Counted from the first letter of the stretch, positions 42,643 to 51,935 are shown. The stretch: DNA of 64,000 nucleotides from Salinibacterium sp. TMP30 (GCF_038397785.1 NZ_CP151642.1:1302001-1366000), one strand, 5' to 3'. The notes: a model not told the origin generated them from the sequence alone. Program-made: numbers and translations.

Positions 42643-42760
42643 ACCCTTCTGCAAGCGAAGTGCCCTACCGCGAACGATTGGGGCACATGAACAACCCGCC
42701 ACGCGACATCATTGGCTCGGTCAGTGGATCTACCCAGCTGCGCGAACGCAGCAGAAGGGT
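42643..42760 (-). promoter_or_regulatory. tkt leader with SD / anti-SD inverted repeat
   Basis: Reading the tkt mRNA, ACCCTTCTGC (42760-42751) is perfectly complementary to GCAGAAGGGT (42652-42643), which contains the tkt ribosome site. The arms are 98 bases apart and both fall inside the predicted leader. Pairing would mask the site. I see no known riboswitch class. Confidence 0.45.
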
Positions 42761-42786
42761 GTGGCCACCGACAGGCGGGCACCCCA

Positions 42787-42792
42787 AGTATA
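42787..42792 (-). promoter_or_regulatory. tkt promoter -10
   Basis: TATACT on the minus strand, giving a transcript start near 42780 and a leader of about 148 bases. No clear -35. Confidence 0.45.
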
Positions 42793-42855
42793 GGGAACCG
42801 AGCAGGTGAACGCCGCCTTGCTACGTTCACGGTCGGCGCAAATTCTGCAGCGGCT

Positions 42856-42868
42856 TAGAATCGTAGGT
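42856..42868 (+). promoter_or_regulatory. ctaB leaderless promoter -10
   Basis: TAGAAT at 42856-42861, seven bases, then ATG at 42869. This decides the ctaB start over the upstream GTG of the open frame. Confidence 0.6.
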
Positions 42869-43789
42869 ATGGATGTCACTATGGAAGCCCGAACGCAGCA
42901 CGAACGCATCGGCATCCTCCGCAAGGTTCGCGCGTACGTCGCGCTCACAAAACCCCGCGTCATTGAGCTTCTGCTCGTCACGACCGTACCCGTGATGGTG
43001 CTTGCCGCGAACGGAATCCCGAACCTCTGGTTGGTATTAGCTACGCTCGTCGGGGGAATTCTCAGTGCGTCGTCGGCAAACGCATTTAATTGCTACATCG
43101 ACCGTGACATTGATCGTGTGATGGCGCGTACGAAGAATCGACCTCTCGTCACTGGGGAGTTGACCGACCGGGAAGCGCTCATTTTCGCCTGGCTCTCCGG
43201 TGTAGGTTCGGTCGTTTGGCTTGGATTGCTTACCAATTGGCTTGCTGCTGGTTTGTCGCTTTTCGCGATTCTCTTCTACGTCTTTGTCTACACACTGTTA
43301 CTCAAACGTCGAACGCCACAGAACATTATTTGGGGCGGCATCGCCGGCTGCATGCCTGTTCTCATCGGATGGGCTGCAGTCACAGGAGACCTGTCATGGG
43401 CCGCGTTCGTTCTCTTCGTTATCGTGTTCCTCTGGACGCCCCCGCACTATTGGCCACTCTCAATGAAATACCGCGCGGAATACCAATCGGTGGGTGTTCC
43501 GATGCTCGCAGTTGTGCGTGGCCGTGCTGCCGTCGGCCTGCAGGTCATCTTGTATGCCTGGGCGACAGTGGTGTGTTCGTTGCTACTTATTCCCGTGGCA
43601 GACATGGGTATTGTCTACACCGTTGTCGCTGCTGCGAGCGGCGCCTGGTTCATCATTGAGTCGCACCACCTGTATGCGACGGCGATTCGCCATGGCGAGG
43701 TCAAGGCGATGCGTGTCTTCCACAGCTCGATCAGCTATCTGACGCTCGTCTTCCTCGCGGTCGGTATTGACCCGCTTCTCCCGTTCTAG
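42869..43789 (+). CDS. ctaB: Protohaem IX farnesyltransferase (haem O synthase)
   Basis: UbiA-family membrane prenyltransferase that adds farnesyl to haem B, giving haem O for aa3-type oxidase. 306 residues, about nine hydrophobic helices. The prenyl-diphosphate motif [19 protein letters not shown] and [12 protein letters not shown] are typical. The ATG at 42869 is chosen because TAGAAT lies seven bases upstream and the conserved part follows; the frame extends to a GTG at 42806. It is divergent from tkt and convergent with ctaA. Confidence 0.96.
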   Translation: MDVTMEARTQHERIGILRKVRAYVALTKPRVIELLLVTTVPVMVLAANGIPNLWLVLATLVGGILSASSANAFNCYIDRDIDRVMARTKNRPLVTGELTDREALIFAWLSGVGSVVWLGLLTNWLAAGLSLFAILFYVFVYTLLLKRRTPQNIIWGGIAGCMPVLIGWAAVTGDLSWAAFVLFVIVFLWTPPHYWPLSMKYRAEYQSVGVPMLAVVRGRAAVGLQVILYAWATVVCSLLLIPVADMGIVYTVVAAASGAWFIIESHHLYATAIRHGEVKAMRVFHSSISYLTLVFLAVGIDPLLPF

Positions 43790-43804
43790 GGGCAGATCCA
43801 CAGG

Positions 43805-44746
43805 TTAGCGGACAGCTACCGCTTCATCAGAGATGACCGACCGCTCTTGCGTGTCTGTTGTTGACCGCAGCGAAAGCACGACAACGGTCATTGCTGCAGC
43901 GATAGCGCAGGCAATGACCATATGGATCCCGACCAGCAGAATCGGTAGTCCGGTCCGAGACTGAATGACGCCAACAAGAGCTTGAACAATCTCGAGTGCA
44001 AGCAGAAGAATCGCAAAATTCATGATTCTGCGGTGACCTTTGATCACAAGAATAACCACAAGCAGAAGAGTTGCCGCAATTAGTGCGTAGCCGGGCCAGC
44101 TGTGGACGTGTTGCAAAATATTGGCATCAAGTCCATTGCGAGCGGACCCATCGTCGCCAGCATGCGGGCCAGCTCCGGTTGTGAGAATTCCGGCGACCAC
44201 GGTCACCCCGACCAAGAGGCTCGTCACGTGGGTAAGAATGACGATGGGACGCGAGACCTCCCGTTGCACGCCTAGGGGACCTGTCCACACCTTATAGACA
44301 AGCGCAGCGCTTACAGCAACGAGAATGGCCGAGATAGCGAAATGGACTCCGACGATGCTCGGGTCCAGTTGCACGCGCACCGAGAGGCCACCGATGAGCC
44401 CCTGGAGAACGGTGCCGCCCAGAATGATAAGTGCGAGTGACATTAGGTCACGACGCTCGCGCCGCAGACGGACGAGCATCAGGACCATCAGTATTGCGAC
44501 AAACCCAACAAGGATTGACAACAAACGGTTGCCGAACTCAATCGCACCGTGCAACCCCATCTCAGGAGTGGCCACTAGCGAGGCGTCGGTGCACAGCGGC
44601 CAGGTCGGGCATCCAAGTCCCGAGCCGGTGAGGCGCACGGCGCCACCCGTGGCAACGATCAGAATCTGGATCACCAGTGAAGTTACTGCAAAAAAACGCA
44701 CCCGCGCGCTCACAGACTGGGGCAATCGTGCGATAACGGCGTTCAC
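43805..44746 (-). CDS. ctaA: Haem A synthase (COX15/CtaA family)
   Basis: Oxidises the C8 methyl of haem O to haem A in the membrane. 313 residues, eight predicted helices. GGAVRLTGSGLGCPTWPLC carries the family motif with a cysteine pair, and helix histidines (EFGNRL, HVHSWPGY, GIHMV) are in place. GTG at 44746 is chosen because AGGAGG lies 7 bases upstream; the open frame extends 22 codons further. Ends 15 bases from the ctaB stop. Confidence 0.94.
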   Translation of the reverse strand: MNAVIARLPQSVSARVRFFAVTSLVIQILIVATGGAVRLTGSGLGCPTWPLCTDASLVATPEMGLHGAIEFGNRLLSILVGFVAILMVLMLVRLRRERRDLMSLALIILGGTVLQGLIGGLSVRVQLDPSIVGVHFAISAILVAVSAALVYKVWTGPLGVQREVSRPIVILTHVTSLLVGVTVVAGILTTGAGPHAGDDGSARNGLDANILQHVHSWPGYALIAATLLLVVILVIKGHRRIMNFAILLLALEIVQALVGVIQSRTGLPILLVGIHMVIACAIAAAMTVVVLSLRSTTDTQERSVISDEAVAVR

Positions 44747-44791
44747 AGCCGCACCTCCTGTTATTTCGGGCTTCTGCCTGTAGAATGGTTC

Positions 44792-44805
44792 GTGTTCAGG
44801 AACAC
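44792..44805. promoter_or_regulatory. Palindrome between ctaA and sufB, possible operator
   Basis: GTGTTC-AG-GAACAC, perfect 6-base arms, within the 247-base divergent region (44747-44993). A plus-strand TAGAAT sits just before it (44781-44786), so the dyad would cover a plus-strand start site and also lie in the ctaA leader or promoter. The regulator is unknown. Confidence 0.45.
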
Positions 44806-44993
44806 AGCCCATGCCGGGAAGTCAATGATGACAGCGAGGTGATGCCTTGCTTGTCCTGTTTCAGTCTAAGTTCGCCGGCGGAGTTTTTTCGCCACCGCGT
44901 ATGTGAACCTCATGAAATAATCCCGGCAAAGTGCTGTGTCACGGAATGCCAAAGCAGCCACCTTGGTTGATAGGGGTAAGAAACGAGGTACCA

Positions 44994-46412
44994 ATGTCCG
45001 ACGTGCTGATTGATCGTCCGGAACTCAACGGCTTAGGCCAGTACGAGTTCGGCTGGGCCGACTCCGACGTTGCGGGAGCCTCTGCACGACGGGGCATCAA
45101 CGAAGAAGTCGTCCGCGACATCTCAACGCTGAAGAACGAGCCCGAATCGATGCTGAAGAAGCGTCTCAAGGGTCTAGAACTCTTCGGCCGCAAGCCAATG
45201 CCAAAATGGGGTGCAGACCTCTCCGGTATTGACTTCGACAACATCAAATACTTTGTTCGTTCCACGGAGAAGCAAGCTCAAACTTGGGAAGACCTCCCCG
45301 CCGACATTCGGGACACCTACGAAAAGTTGGGCATCCCCGAGGCAGAGCGCAATCGTCTCGTCTCCGGCGTTGCCGCTCAGTACGAGTCTGAAGTCGTCTT
45401 CCATTCGATCAATGCGGAGCTGGAAGCAAAGGGTGTCATTTTCATGGACACCGACACTGCTCTGCGCGAGCACCCCGAGTTCTTCGACGAGTACTTTGGC
45501 GCGGTGATCCCCGCTGGAGACAACAAGTTTGCCGCCTTGAACACCGCAGTCTGGTCGGGTGGCTCATTCGTTTACGTTCCTAAGGGCGTTCACGTCGAGA
45601 TTCCCCTGCAGGCTTACTTCCGCATCAACACGGAGAACATGGGCCAGTTTGAGCGCACACTGATCATTGCTGACGAGGGCTCATACGTTCACTACATCGA
45701 GGGATGCACAGCTCCGATCTACAAATCCGACTCGCTTCACTCCGCCGTCGTCGAAATCATCGTGAAAAAGAACGCCCGCGTTCGTTACACGACGATTCAA
45801 AACTGGTCAAACAACGTTTACAACTTGGTGACCAAACGCGCCATCGCCCATGAAGGCGCAACCATGGAGTGGATCGATGGAAACATCGGCTCCAAGGTGA
45901 CCATGAAATATCCGTCGATCTACCTCGTCGGCGAGCACGCGAAGGGAGAAACCCTCTCAGTCGCGTTCGCCGGCCCCGGTCAGCACCAGGACGCTGGCGC
46001 AAAGATGATTCACATGGCGCCATACACAACGTCGTCGATTGTCTCGAAGTCAGTTGCTCGAGGCGGAGGACGTGCCGGCTATCGGGGCGAAGTGCGTGTG
46101 GATGAGAAAGCTCATCACGCCGCCAATACCGTGCGCTGTGACGCACTCTTAGTAGACACAATTTCACGGTCAGACACGTACCCGTCGATTGATATTCGAG
46201 TCGATGATGTTCAACTGGGCCACGAAGCAACCGTTTCGAAGGTGAGCGCCGAGCAACTCTTCTACCTCCAGTCACGTGGAATGGAAGAAGACGAAGCGAT
46301 GGCGATGATCGTTCGAGGATTCATCGAACCCATTGCGCGCGAACTGCCCATGGAGTATGCCTTCGAACTCAATAAGCTCATCGAACTGAGCATGGAAGGA
46401 TCCGTCGGCTAA
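44994..46412 (+). CDS. sufB: Fe-S cluster assembly protein SufB
   Basis: Scaffold subunit of the SufBCD complex that builds [4Fe-4S] clusters. 472 residues; beta-helix core with [13 protein letters not shown] and, near the C-terminus, the conserved CDALLVD and [11 protein letters not shown]. No intein is present, unlike mycobacterial SufB. The ATG at 44994 follows GAGG; upstream codons are not conserved. First gene of sufB-sufD-Rieske-sufC-sufT-like. Confidence 0.97.
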   Translation: MSDVLIDRPELNGLGQYEFGWADSDVAGASARRGINEEVVRDISTLKNEPESMLKKRLKGLELFGRKPMPKWGADLSGIDFDNIKYFVRSTEKQAQTWEDLPADIRDTYEKLGIPEAERNRLVSGVAAQYESEVVFHSINAELEAKGVIFMDTDTALREHPEFFDEYFGAVIPAGDNKFAALNTAVWSGGSFVYVPKGVHVEIPLQAYFRINTENMGQFERTLIIADEGSYVHYIEGCTAPIYKSDSLHSAVVEIIVKKNARVRYTTIQNWSNNVYNLVTKRAIAHEGATMEWIDGNIGSKVTMKYPSIYLVGEHAKGETLSVAFAGPGQHQDAGAKMIHMAPYTTSSIVSKSVARGGGRAGYRGEVRVDEKAHHAANTVRCDALLVDTISRSDTYPSIDIRVDDVQLGHEATVSKVSAEQLFYLQSRGMEEDEAMAMIVRGFIEPIARELPMEYAFELNKLIELSMEGSVG

Positions 46413-47600
46413 ATGACCGTCGTTACACCAGAACAACATGGACTCAAAGCTCACAGCGATGGTGGATGGGATGCCGAAGACAAGAACTTCGTTCCGGTTC
46501 AGACGCGTTCCGCGCGCCCCAAGTCGTTTGAGCACGCGGATTTTGCTCCGGTAACCGGAATAGAAGCTGAGTGGAAGCTCACGCCAGTAAAGCTCATTAA
46601 GCCTCTGCTTGATGATGCCCTCAATGGTGCGAATTACCCGTTCGAAGTGGACGCGCCCGACGGCGTAGTCGTGGAATGGATTTCTCGGGAAGACAAGCGA
46701 ATCGCGTCTGCCGGTGCTCCTGAAGAGCGGGCATCCGCAAATGCGTGGACAAACTTCGAGCAGGCGCTGGCAATCACCGTTACCGGCGAAGAGCACGTAA
46801 CACTGCGCTTGACTCGCACGGAGCTCGGAAGTGCAGCACGCGGAGCTCACACAATTATCACCGCGCGACCGCACAGCAACAGCACGATCATCATCGAATC
46901 GTCTGGCGAAGCCCTTCTCAGTGAGAATGTTGAAATCGTCGTCGAAGAGGGTGCCACCCTCAACGTTGTGAACGTTCAGGACTGGAACGACGACGCTATC
47001 CACCTTGCAAGCCACTTCGTGCAGGTTGGCCGCGATGCGCACCTCAAGCACACGATCGTGTCGCTCGGTGGCAAAGTTGTTCGAGTCAACCCCTCCGTGC
47101 ACCTCTCTGGAGAAGGCTCCGACGGTGAGCTCAACGGCCTGTACTTCGCAGACAAGGGTCAGCACCTTGAACAGCGCGTCTACATGCACCATAAGGCAGC
47201 GAATACGCGCGGCCGTGTGAACTACAAGGGTGCGCTTCAGGGTGAAGGCGCGCGCACCGTTTGGGTGGGCGATGTACTCATCGGACGCGAGGGTGCGGGC
47301 ACCGACAGCTACGAACAGAACCGCAATCTGGTTCTCACCGAAGGTACCCGCGCGGATTCGATCCCGAACCTCGAAATTGAGACGGGTGATATCCAGGGTG
47401 CAGGTCACGCGAGCGCAACTGGTCGCTTTGACGACGAGCAGCTCTTTTACCTGCAGGCTCGGGGAATTACCGAAGTAGAAGCTCGTCGACTAGTAGTTAT
47501 TGGGTTCCTCGCCGAGATTGTGCAAAAAGTCGGTGACGTGCAACTAGAGGCTCGTCTCACGTCAGCTATCGAATCTGAGTTGGAAGGAACCCTCTCGTGA
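46413..47600 (+). CDS. sufD: Fe-S cluster assembly protein SufD
   Basis: SufB paralogue of the SufBCD scaffold. 395 residues, with the central beta-helix and C-terminal SATGRFDDEQLFYLQARGI. It starts directly at the base after the sufB stop and ends overlapping the Rieske gene by four bases, so the operon is tightly coupled. Confidence 0.96.
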   Translation: MTVVTPEQHGLKAHSDGGWDAEDKNFVPVQTRSARPKSFEHADFAPVTGIEAEWKLTPVKLIKPLLDDALNGANYPFEVDAPDGVVVEWISREDKRIASAGAPEERASANAWTNFEQALAITVTGEEHVTLRLTRTELGSAARGAHTIITARPHSNSTIIIESSGEALLSENVEIVVEEGATLNVVNVQDWNDDAIHLASHFVQVGRDAHLKHTIVSLGGKVVRVNPSVHLSGEGSDGELNGLYFADKGQHLEQRVYMHHKAANTRGRVNYKGALQGEGARTVWVGDVLIGREGAGTDSYEQNRNLVLTEGTRADSIPNLEIETGDIQGAGHASATGRFDDEQLFYLQARGITEVEARRLVVIGFLAEIVQKVGDVQLEARLTSAIESELEGTLS

Positions 47601-47932
47601 CCGCTCAGCGTGTCTGTGCAGTCGACGAACTGGAGCCGAACAAGGCCTACCGGGTGGAGCTCGAGGGCACCGCGATCGCCATTGTTAAAGACTCCGCCGG
47701 AGAGGTGCACGCCATTGGCGACACCTGCACCCACGGAGATATTTCGCTCGCCGAAGGGTTTGTTGAAGACGGTGCGATCGAGTGCTGGGCACACGGTTCG
47801 CTGTTTTCCCTCGACACCGGAAAGCCATTGAGCCTGCCTGCCTATGAACCTGTACCGGTCTTTGTAGTGAAGATCGACGACGACGGCGGGGTCCACATCG
47901 ACCCCGAGAAGACCGTCGCCATCGAGGGCTAA
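47597..47932 (+). CDS. Rieske [2Fe-2S] ferredoxin-like protein
   Basis: 111-residue single Rieske domain. The cluster ligands are CTHGDISL (Cys, His) and CWAHGSLF (Cys, His). It resembles the ferredoxin component of non-haem oxygenases, but its fixed place between sufD and sufC in actinobacteria suggests an electron donor or assembly role in Fe-S synthesis; this is inference. GTG start overlapping the sufD TGA. Confidence 0.92.
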   Translation: MTAQRVCAVDELEPNKAYRVELEGTAIAIVKDSAGEVHAIGDTCTHGDISLAEGFVEDGAIECWAHGSLFSLDTGKPLSLPAYEPVPVFVVKIDDDGGVHIDPEKTVAIEG

Positions 47933-47968
47933 ACGCCCTCCTCACGAGACCATTAAGGAAAGAAACCA

Positions 47969-48733
47969 ATGTTAGTATTGTCAGTTAAAGATTTGCACGT
48001 AAGTGTCGAAACCGAGCAGGGTACCAAAAACATCCTCAAGGGTGTCAACCTCACGATCAACCAGGGCGAGATCCACGCGATCATGGGACCAAATGGTTCG
48101 GGAAAGTCCACTCTTGCCTACACAATCGCGGGACACCCCAAGTACCACGTCGAGAGCGGGTCGGTAACGCTCGACGGTGAAGAGGTTCTCGACATGAGCA
48201 TTGATGCGCGTGCCCGTGCAGGTCTCTTCTTGGCTATGCAGTACCCCGTAGAAATTCCTGGGGTCAAGGTTGCCGACTTCCTTCGCACCGCAAAAACGGC
48301 GCTGAGCGGCGAGGCGCCCGCGCTCCGCCCGTGGATCAAAGAAGTTAACTCCTCCATGAAGGCCCTGCGCATGGACAAGGCCTTCTCTGACCGCAATGTC
48401 AACGAGGGCTTCTCCGGTGGAGAGAAGAAGCGTAACGAGATTTTGCAGCTTGAACTTCTGAAGCCACGCTTCGCAATTTTGGACGAAACCGACTCAGGGC
48501 TCGACGTTGACGCTCTCAAGACCGTTTCTGAGGGTGTGAACCGCGCACATGAGTCGACCGGCCTCGGCTTGCTCCTGATTACTCATTACACCCGCATTTT
48601 GCGGTACATCAAACCGGACTTCGTGCACGTTTTCGTTGACGGCCGCGTTGCTGAAGAGGGCGGCCCCGACCTTGCAGATCGCCTAGAGAACGAAGGCTAT
48701 GATCGATTTTTGACCGACACGAGCGTAGCCTAA
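47969..48733 (+). CDS. sufC: Fe-S cluster assembly ATPase SufC
   Basis: ABC-type ATPase that drives SufB-SufD conformational change. 254 residues. Walker A MGPNGSGKST, signature FSGGEKKR, and Walker B ILDETDSGLDVD, the usual SufC variant. Preceded by AAGGAAAG. Four bases from the sufT-like gene. Confidence 0.97.
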   Translation: MLVLSVKDLHVSVETEQGTKNILKGVNLTINQGEIHAIMGPNGSGKSTLAYTIAGHPKYHVESGSVTLDGEEVLDMSIDARARAGLFLAMQYPVEIPGVKVADFLRTAKTALSGEAPALRPWIKEVNSSMKALRMDKAFSDRNVNEGFSGGEKKRNEILQLELLKPRFAILDETDSGLDVDALKTVSEGVNRAHESTGLGLLLITHYTRILRYIKPDFVHVFVDGRVAEEGGPDLADRLENEGYDRFLTDTSVA

Positions 48734-48737
48734 GCGT

Positions 48738-49067
48738 ATGTCTACAGTTTTGGCCCCCGCGCTCTTCGACGAAGTTGAAGAGGCACTAAAGGATGTTGTT
48801 GACCCCGAGCTAGGCGTTAACATCGTGGATCTAGGTCTGATCTACGACTTGAGCTGGGATCCCGAGAATAATGCGCTCATCATCAGTATGACGCTCACCT
48901 CAGCTGGCTGCCCATTGACGGATGTCATTGAAGAACAGATCGCGCAGTCGCTCGACAATGTTGTAGATGCCTTCAGAATCAACTGGGTGTGGATGCCCCC
49001 GTGGGGCCCCGAAAAGATTACTGACGATGGTCGCGACATGATGCGCGCGCTAGGTTTCTCAATCTAA
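48738..49067 (+). CDS. Metal-sulfur cluster assembly factor (SufT-like, MIP18/DUF59)
   Basis: 109 residues, MIP18 family. DVVDPELGVNIVDLGLIY is the family signature, and the conserved TSAGCPLTD cysteine region is present. Proteins of this type help mature Fe-S proteins (SufT/Rv1466 in mycobacteria). It is the last gene of the suf operon here; sufS and sufU, which lie between sufC and this gene in M. tuberculosis, are absent. Confidence 0.92.
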   Translation: MSTVLAPALFDEVEEALKDVVDPELGVNIVDLGLIYDLSWDPENNALIISMTLTSAGCPLTDVIEEQIAQSLDNVVDAFRINWVWMPPWGPEKITDDGRDMMRALGFSI

Positions 49068-49458
49068 CTGGGCGCCTCGCCAGACTAGATCCCGACCTAG
49101 TCAAATCGGTTCCTAGCGGGCCTCCGGTTCGATGGGACTATTACACAGCACTGCTCTCGAACTCAACGAGAGCAAGGCCGAAGCATTGATGATTTTGATG
49201 GATGCTCCGATCAAGAATGGCGTAACACCCGATCCAACAACCCTCAAGGTGAGATCCCAGCCGCGATCAGCACGCAACCCAACGATGCCCGCGGACACGA
49301 TGATTCCACTGATGAGACCGCCACTAGCGCCGCAGTACACGCGGAATCCGGAGCTTGGAAATCTGCGACTGCACTGCGCAGCCAACGCTAGGAAGTAGAC
49401 TAGTTGGTTGGTGCTGTCGCGCGTGACCCCCCTAACCCCCAGATTTGGATGTTTTCCC
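49068..49458. other. 391-base stretch without a firm gene
   Basis: Contains a weak GACTAG/CTAGTC hairpin at 49083-49102 that may end the suf operon, a -10-like TAGACT at 49396-49401 for the ABC-F gene, and a possible minus-strand small membrane ORF (separate entry). A plus-strand frame at 49132-49398 has no coding character. No RNA gene recognised. Confidence 0.6.
49113..49340 (-). CDS. Possible small membrane protein, unrecognised
   Basis: 75 codons from GTG at 49340. Two hydrophobic runs (GGLISGIIVSAGIVGL and GVTPFLIGASIKIINASALL) are separated by a charged loop, compatible with a two-helix membrane protein. No good ribosome site or -10 is visible, and I do not recognise the family. It may be chance. 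Confidence 0.25.
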   Translation of the reverse strand: MYCGASGGLISGIIVSAGIVGLRADRGWDLTLRVVGSGVTPFLIGASIKIINASALLSLSSRAVLCNSPIEPEAR

Positions 49459-51057
49459 TTGCTTGCTGTGCATGACCTCGAGTTGCGCGTTGGCGCACGC
49501 ATGCTGATGCAAGGCGTCAATTTTAGAGTAGATCATGGCGACAAGATCGGCCTGGTAGGCCGAAACGGTGCGGGAAAGACAACGCTCACCAAGACGCTCG
49601 CTGGCGAGCTCGAGTCCACCGGCGGCTCCATCGAGCGCTCGGGCGAGATCGGCTACCTTCCTCAGGACCCCCGCTCAGGAAATCCAGAAGATCTCGCGCG
49701 CACACGAATTCTCGACGCGCGAGGTTTAGGCAGTATTGTCCTGAAAATGCGTCAAGCACAAGACGAAATGGGCAGCAGTGACCCTGAAGTCAGCGGCGCA
49801 GCAATGGACCGGTACGGCAAACTGGATGATCGTTTCCTCTCACTGGGCGGCTACGCAGCCGAAGCAGAAGCGGCATCAATCGCGAGCAATCTGAGCCTTC
49901 CCGACCGCATCCTCGATCAGCCGTTGTCAACGCTTTCCGGTGGCCAGCGCCGCAGGATCGAGCTCGCTCGAATCCTGTTCTCGGGCGCAGACACCATGCT
50001 TCTTGATGAACCAACCAACCACCTCGATGCCGACTCCGTGGTGTGGCTCCGCGAATTCCTCAAAAACTTCAGCGGCGGTCTGATCGTGATCAGCCACGAT
50101 GTTGAACTTGTCGAGGACACCGTCAACAAAGTGTTTTATTTGGATGCTAACCGTCAGCAGATCGACCAGTACAACATGGGCTGGAAGCACTACTTGCGTC
50201 AGCGTCAGTCCGATGAAGAACGCCGCAAAAAGGAGCGCGCCAACGCCGAGAAGAAGGCGAGCACGCTGCAAGCGCAGGCAGCCAAATTTGGCGCTAAAGC
50301 ATCCAAAGCTGCATCTGCTCACCAGATGGTAGCGCGAGCAGAAAAGCTTCTCGCCGGTCTTGATGATGTGCGCACTAGCGATCGCGTCGCAGCTCTTCGC
50401 TTCCCCGATCCGGCTCCCTGCGGTCGAACACCGCTCATGGGCTTCAATCTCAGCAAGAGTTACGGCTCGCTAGAGATCTTTACCTCGGTCGATCTTGCGA
50501 TCGACCGAGGCTCCAAGGTGGTAATTCTGGGGTTCAACGGTGCAGGAAAGACCACACTCTTGCGGATGCTCGCCGGCGTCGATGAGCCCGATACGGGTCA
50601 TATCGAGCCTGGCCACGGACTCCGCATCGGTTACTACGCTCAGGAACACGAAACGATTGATGTCAAGCGTTCAGTGCTCGAAAATATGGTGTCGTCCTCC
50701 CCTCATATCACCGAGATGGAAGCGCGCCGTGTACTCGGATCGTTCCTGTTCACCGGTGACGACTCAGCAAAGCCCGCTGGCGTTCTCTCTGGAGGCGAAA
50801 AAACTAGGCTCGCTCTTGCCATGATTGTGGTCAGTGGTGCGAACGTGCTTCTTCTCGATGAGCCCACTAACAACTTGGATCCCGCGAGCCGTGAAGAGAT
50901 TCTGGGCGCTCTAGCAAACTACAAGGGTGCCGTAGTGCTCGTGAGCCATGATGAGGGCGCAGTTGAAGCGCTCAATCCAGAGCGGGTTCTTATTCTGCCT
51001 GACGGCATCGAGGACCACTGGAACAAGGATTACGCAGACCTCATCTCCTTGGCCTAG
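49459..51057 (+). CDS. ABC-F family ATP-binding protein
   Basis: Soluble protein with two ABC ATPase domains and no membrane part, like ribosome-associated ABC-F factors; the mycobacterial relative Rv1473 lies beside the suf operon too. 532 residues from TTG at 49459 (LLAVHDLELRVGARMLM). Walker A motifs GRNGAGKTT and GFNGAGKTT, signatures LSGGQRRR and LSGGEKTR, Walker B LLLDEPTNHLD and LLLDEPTNNLD, with the charged interdomain linker around residues 240-290. A leaderless start at 49408/49411, 6-9 bases after TAGACT, is an alternative. Translation-rescue or antibiotic-resistance roles cannot be separated by sequence. Confidence 0.9.
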   Translation: MLAVHDLELRVGARMLMQGVNFRVDHGDKIGLVGRNGAGKTTLTKTLAGELESTGGSIERSGEIGYLPQDPRSGNPEDLARTRILDARGLGSIVLKMRQAQDEMGSSDPEVSGAAMDRYGKLDDRFLSLGGYAAEAEAASIASNLSLPDRILDQPLSTLSGGQRRRIELARILFSGADTMLLDEPTNHLDADSVVWLREFLKNFSGGLIVISHDVELVEDTVNKVFYLDANRQQIDQYNMGWKHYLRQRQSDEERRKKERANAEKKASTLQAQAAKFGAKASKAASAHQMVARAEKLLAGLDDVRTSDRVAALRFPDPAPCGRTPLMGFNLSKSYGSLEIFTSVDLAIDRGSKVVILGFNGAGKTTLLRMLAGVDEPDTGHIEPGHGLRIGYYAQEHETIDVKRSVLENMVSSSPHITEMEARRVLGSFLFTGDDSAKPAGVLSGGEKTRLALAMIVVSGANVLLLDEPTNNLDPASREEILGALANYKGAVVLVSHDEGAVEALNPERVLILPDGIEDHWNKDYADLISLA

Positions 51058-51098
51058 CTCGGCGTCTACGAAGTGAACGCAACTCTTGGGCACCTCAG

Positions 51099-51935
51099 CT
51101 AGGCATCAAGAATGGCGTCTTCGATCTCGGCATCGGTGGGGCCACGGTCTTCCGCCTTGCGCTTGCGCTTTTCCGCGCGCTCGCGTTCAACGGGATCAGC
51201 TTCGTTAATGAGTCGATATTCTTGGCGAATAGCCCACCCGAGTCCTATGAATGCGAGCACACCAAACGCGACCCATTGGAACGCATAGGACAGGTGTGCG
51301 CCCTCGTCGAGCAGTGGCTTCGGGTAGGCGATGGGCATGTCGGCGACGCTGGGAAATTCAGAAGCCAAGATCCCGTATCCGCCAATGTAGGTCGGTTCGT
51401 CAAGAATTTCCGCGACTCTCGGTAAGTGGATTGTGGCCACCTGGCCCACCGGCGCTGACCGCCCCTGAACCGTCGGCTCGCTGGGCTTGAGTCGCACCAC
51501 GATATCGATGCGTCCGGTTGGGGGAGTGGGGACCGCATCTGGGGTATCTTGGCTGTTGCCCGCGGGCACCCATCCTCGATCGACAACGAGAACACGACCG
51601 CTATCAAGCTGGAAGGGAACAAGTACTTCAAATCCGGGCTGCCCAGAGTACGGGCGCCCCCGAACCAAGAGCTGTTCGGATTCTCTGTACTGGCCGCTGA
51701 CGGCCACTGACACCCACTTGTTGTCGACGTCAAACTCGTCGAGCTTTGGCATCACGTTTTCGAGTTGCTGAGGCTCGGCATCCCAATTTTCACTGACACG
51801 AGCTACCTCGGCGGCAGCTTCTTCGCGCCGATCAAATTGCCATTGTGAGAGAAACACACATCCAATGGCAAAAGCGATGACCAGGGCTAAATATCCGAAC
51901 CATCGCTGTGAGAACGCAAAGCGCCACTTCTTCAT
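51099..51935 (-). CDS. SURF1 family cytochrome oxidase biogenesis protein
   Basis: 278 residues with an N-terminal membrane helix (YLALVIAFAIGCVFLSQWQF) and a C-terminal one (FQWVAFGVLAFIGLGWAI) flanking an extracytoplasmic domain, the SURF1 arrangement. VVDRGWVP and LSYAFQWVAF are family motifs. SURF1 helps insert haem A into oxidase subunit I, which fits ctaA and ctaB in the same window. The C-terminal tail is charged (EKRKRKAEDRG). Overlaps the next gene by four bases. Confidence 0.92.
   Translation of the reverse strand: MKKWRFAFSQRWFGYLALVIAFAIGCVFLSQWQFDRREEAAAEVARVSENWDAEPQQLENVMPKLDEFDVDNKWVSVAVSGQYRESEQLLVRGRPYSGQPGFEVLVPFQLDSGRVLVVDRGWVPAGNSQDTPDAVPTPPTGRIDIVVRLKPSEPTVQGRSAPVGQVATIHLPRVAEILDEPTYIGGYGILASEFPSVADMPIAYPKPLLDEGAHLSYAFQWVAFGVLAFIGLGWAIRQEYRLINEADPVERERAEKRKRKAEDRGPTDAEIEDAILDA

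Noticed and set aside
42633-42868. Known riboswitch (for example thiamine) in the tkt leader
   Set aside because: None of the conserved core segments of the common riboswitch classes could be found.
42806-42868. N-terminal extension of ctaB from the upstream GTG
   Set aside because: The stretch contains the probable -10 (TAGAAT) and the conserved protein begins after 42869.
46272-47408. 378-codon minus-strand open frame opposite sufD
   Set aside because: It lies almost wholly antisense to a certain gene, has no ribosome site or family likeness, and long antisense frames are expected from the codon bias of GC-rich coding DNA.
49132-49398. 88-codon plus-strand frame between the suf operon and ABC-F
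   Set aside because: No start signal, no recognisable family, and codon use unlike the neighbouring genes.
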